In this document: piece by piece, positions 17,530 to 17,654 of the stretch
How the letters are laid out: every line of letters starts with the position of its first letter
Numbering within the stretch: position 1 is the first letter of the stretch
NCBI GenBank assembly: GCA_029378245.1
Contig: JARKIF010000454.1
Location: 1-17,654 of the forward strand
Source: Roridomyces roridus
Taxonomy: Eukaryota; Basidiomycota; Agaricomycetes; Agaricales; Mycenaceae
Length of the DNA: 17,654 nt
Direction of reading: 5' to 3'
Made by a program: the position numbers and the translations under genes
The notes under the pieces: model-generated
Seen by the model: the letters and a program-made list of their open reading frames with translations, nothing else
What the model was told of the DNA's origin: nothing
The model's database searches: none

Positions 17530-17654
17530 TGATGAGCATGGAATTTGACTGCCCTTGAAAGCACGCTTTTTGCACGATTTCAGATGTGGTTTCCATACTA
17601 TATGATCTCAATATGAGAGCTGATGTCGAGCCCAGAGACAGTCAGTATGGTGGA
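17530..17654 (+). mobile_element. 5' end of the LTR-like insertion, copy B (cut by window end)
   Basis: The first 125 bases match 2197-2321, starting TGATGAGCATGG directly after GCGG. The rest lies outside the window. Confidence 0.65.

Larger units (their letters stand above)
15280..17654. repeat. Long direct repeat, copy B (window end)
   Basis: Collinear with bases 1-2321. The offset grows from 15279 to 15333 through small indels and a 49-bp net gain in regulator exon 1. It runs to the last base of the window, so its right end is not visible. It includes the LINE/LTR junction, which shows that this insertion predates the duplication or that the two copies are one locus. Bases 15280-15972 are the 5' flank of the regulator, with no recognised gene. 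Confidence 0.95.

Overview
The window looks like nuclear DNA of a basidiomycete fungus, most likely an agaricomycete. The introns are very short (44-63 bp), several with CTGAC-type branch points. The gene content fits too: GAL4-type Zn2Cys6 regulators split by an intron inside the zinc cluster, F-box proteins, a secreted TAP-like alpha/beta hydrolase, a spliced aldo-keto reductase and a fungal LINE. I see no rRNA, tRNA or CRISPR. All family calls come from reading translations by eye; no database was searched.

Layout. Bases 1-2321 and 15280-17654 are the same segment in direct orientation, and each copy is cut by a window edge. The window is therefore one unit of about 15.3 kb plus about 2.3 kb of a second unit. 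The segment holds a Zn2Cys6 regulator gene, a 326-bp foldback element that supplies the end of its reading frame, a LINE 3' fragment, and the start of a 1.5-kb LTR-like insertion that splits the LINE. I found no base substitutions between the copies, only small indels and one 49-bp net length difference. This suggests either an over-extended circular or tandem assembly, or a very recent duplication, seen through indel-prone sequence.

Between the copies, in order: the rest of the LTR (to 3702) and of the LINE (to 4076); repeat-rich DNA with a 13-bp minisatellite (4584-4650); a first cluster of T-tract/GTCCGGAC motifs (5341-5560); a minus-strand TAP-like hydrolase gene (7908 to 5623); a divergent plus-strand F-box gene full of frameshifts (8607-9707); a cluster of inverted repeats including a 70-bp hairpin flanked by 9-bp direct repeats (9832-10051); a second, larger GTCCGGAC cluster (11160-11640); a second Zn2Cys6 gene with three exons (12089-12766); and a minus-strand chimera in which the front of an F-box gene runs into the back of an aldo-keto reductase gene (15181 to 14056).

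The genes do not form an obvious pathway. The window reads as a transposon-rich accessory region in which regulator and F-box families are duplicated, broken and fused. Many frame breaks may be sequence errors rather than real mutations, because the two copies of the repeated segment break their reading frames at different places.
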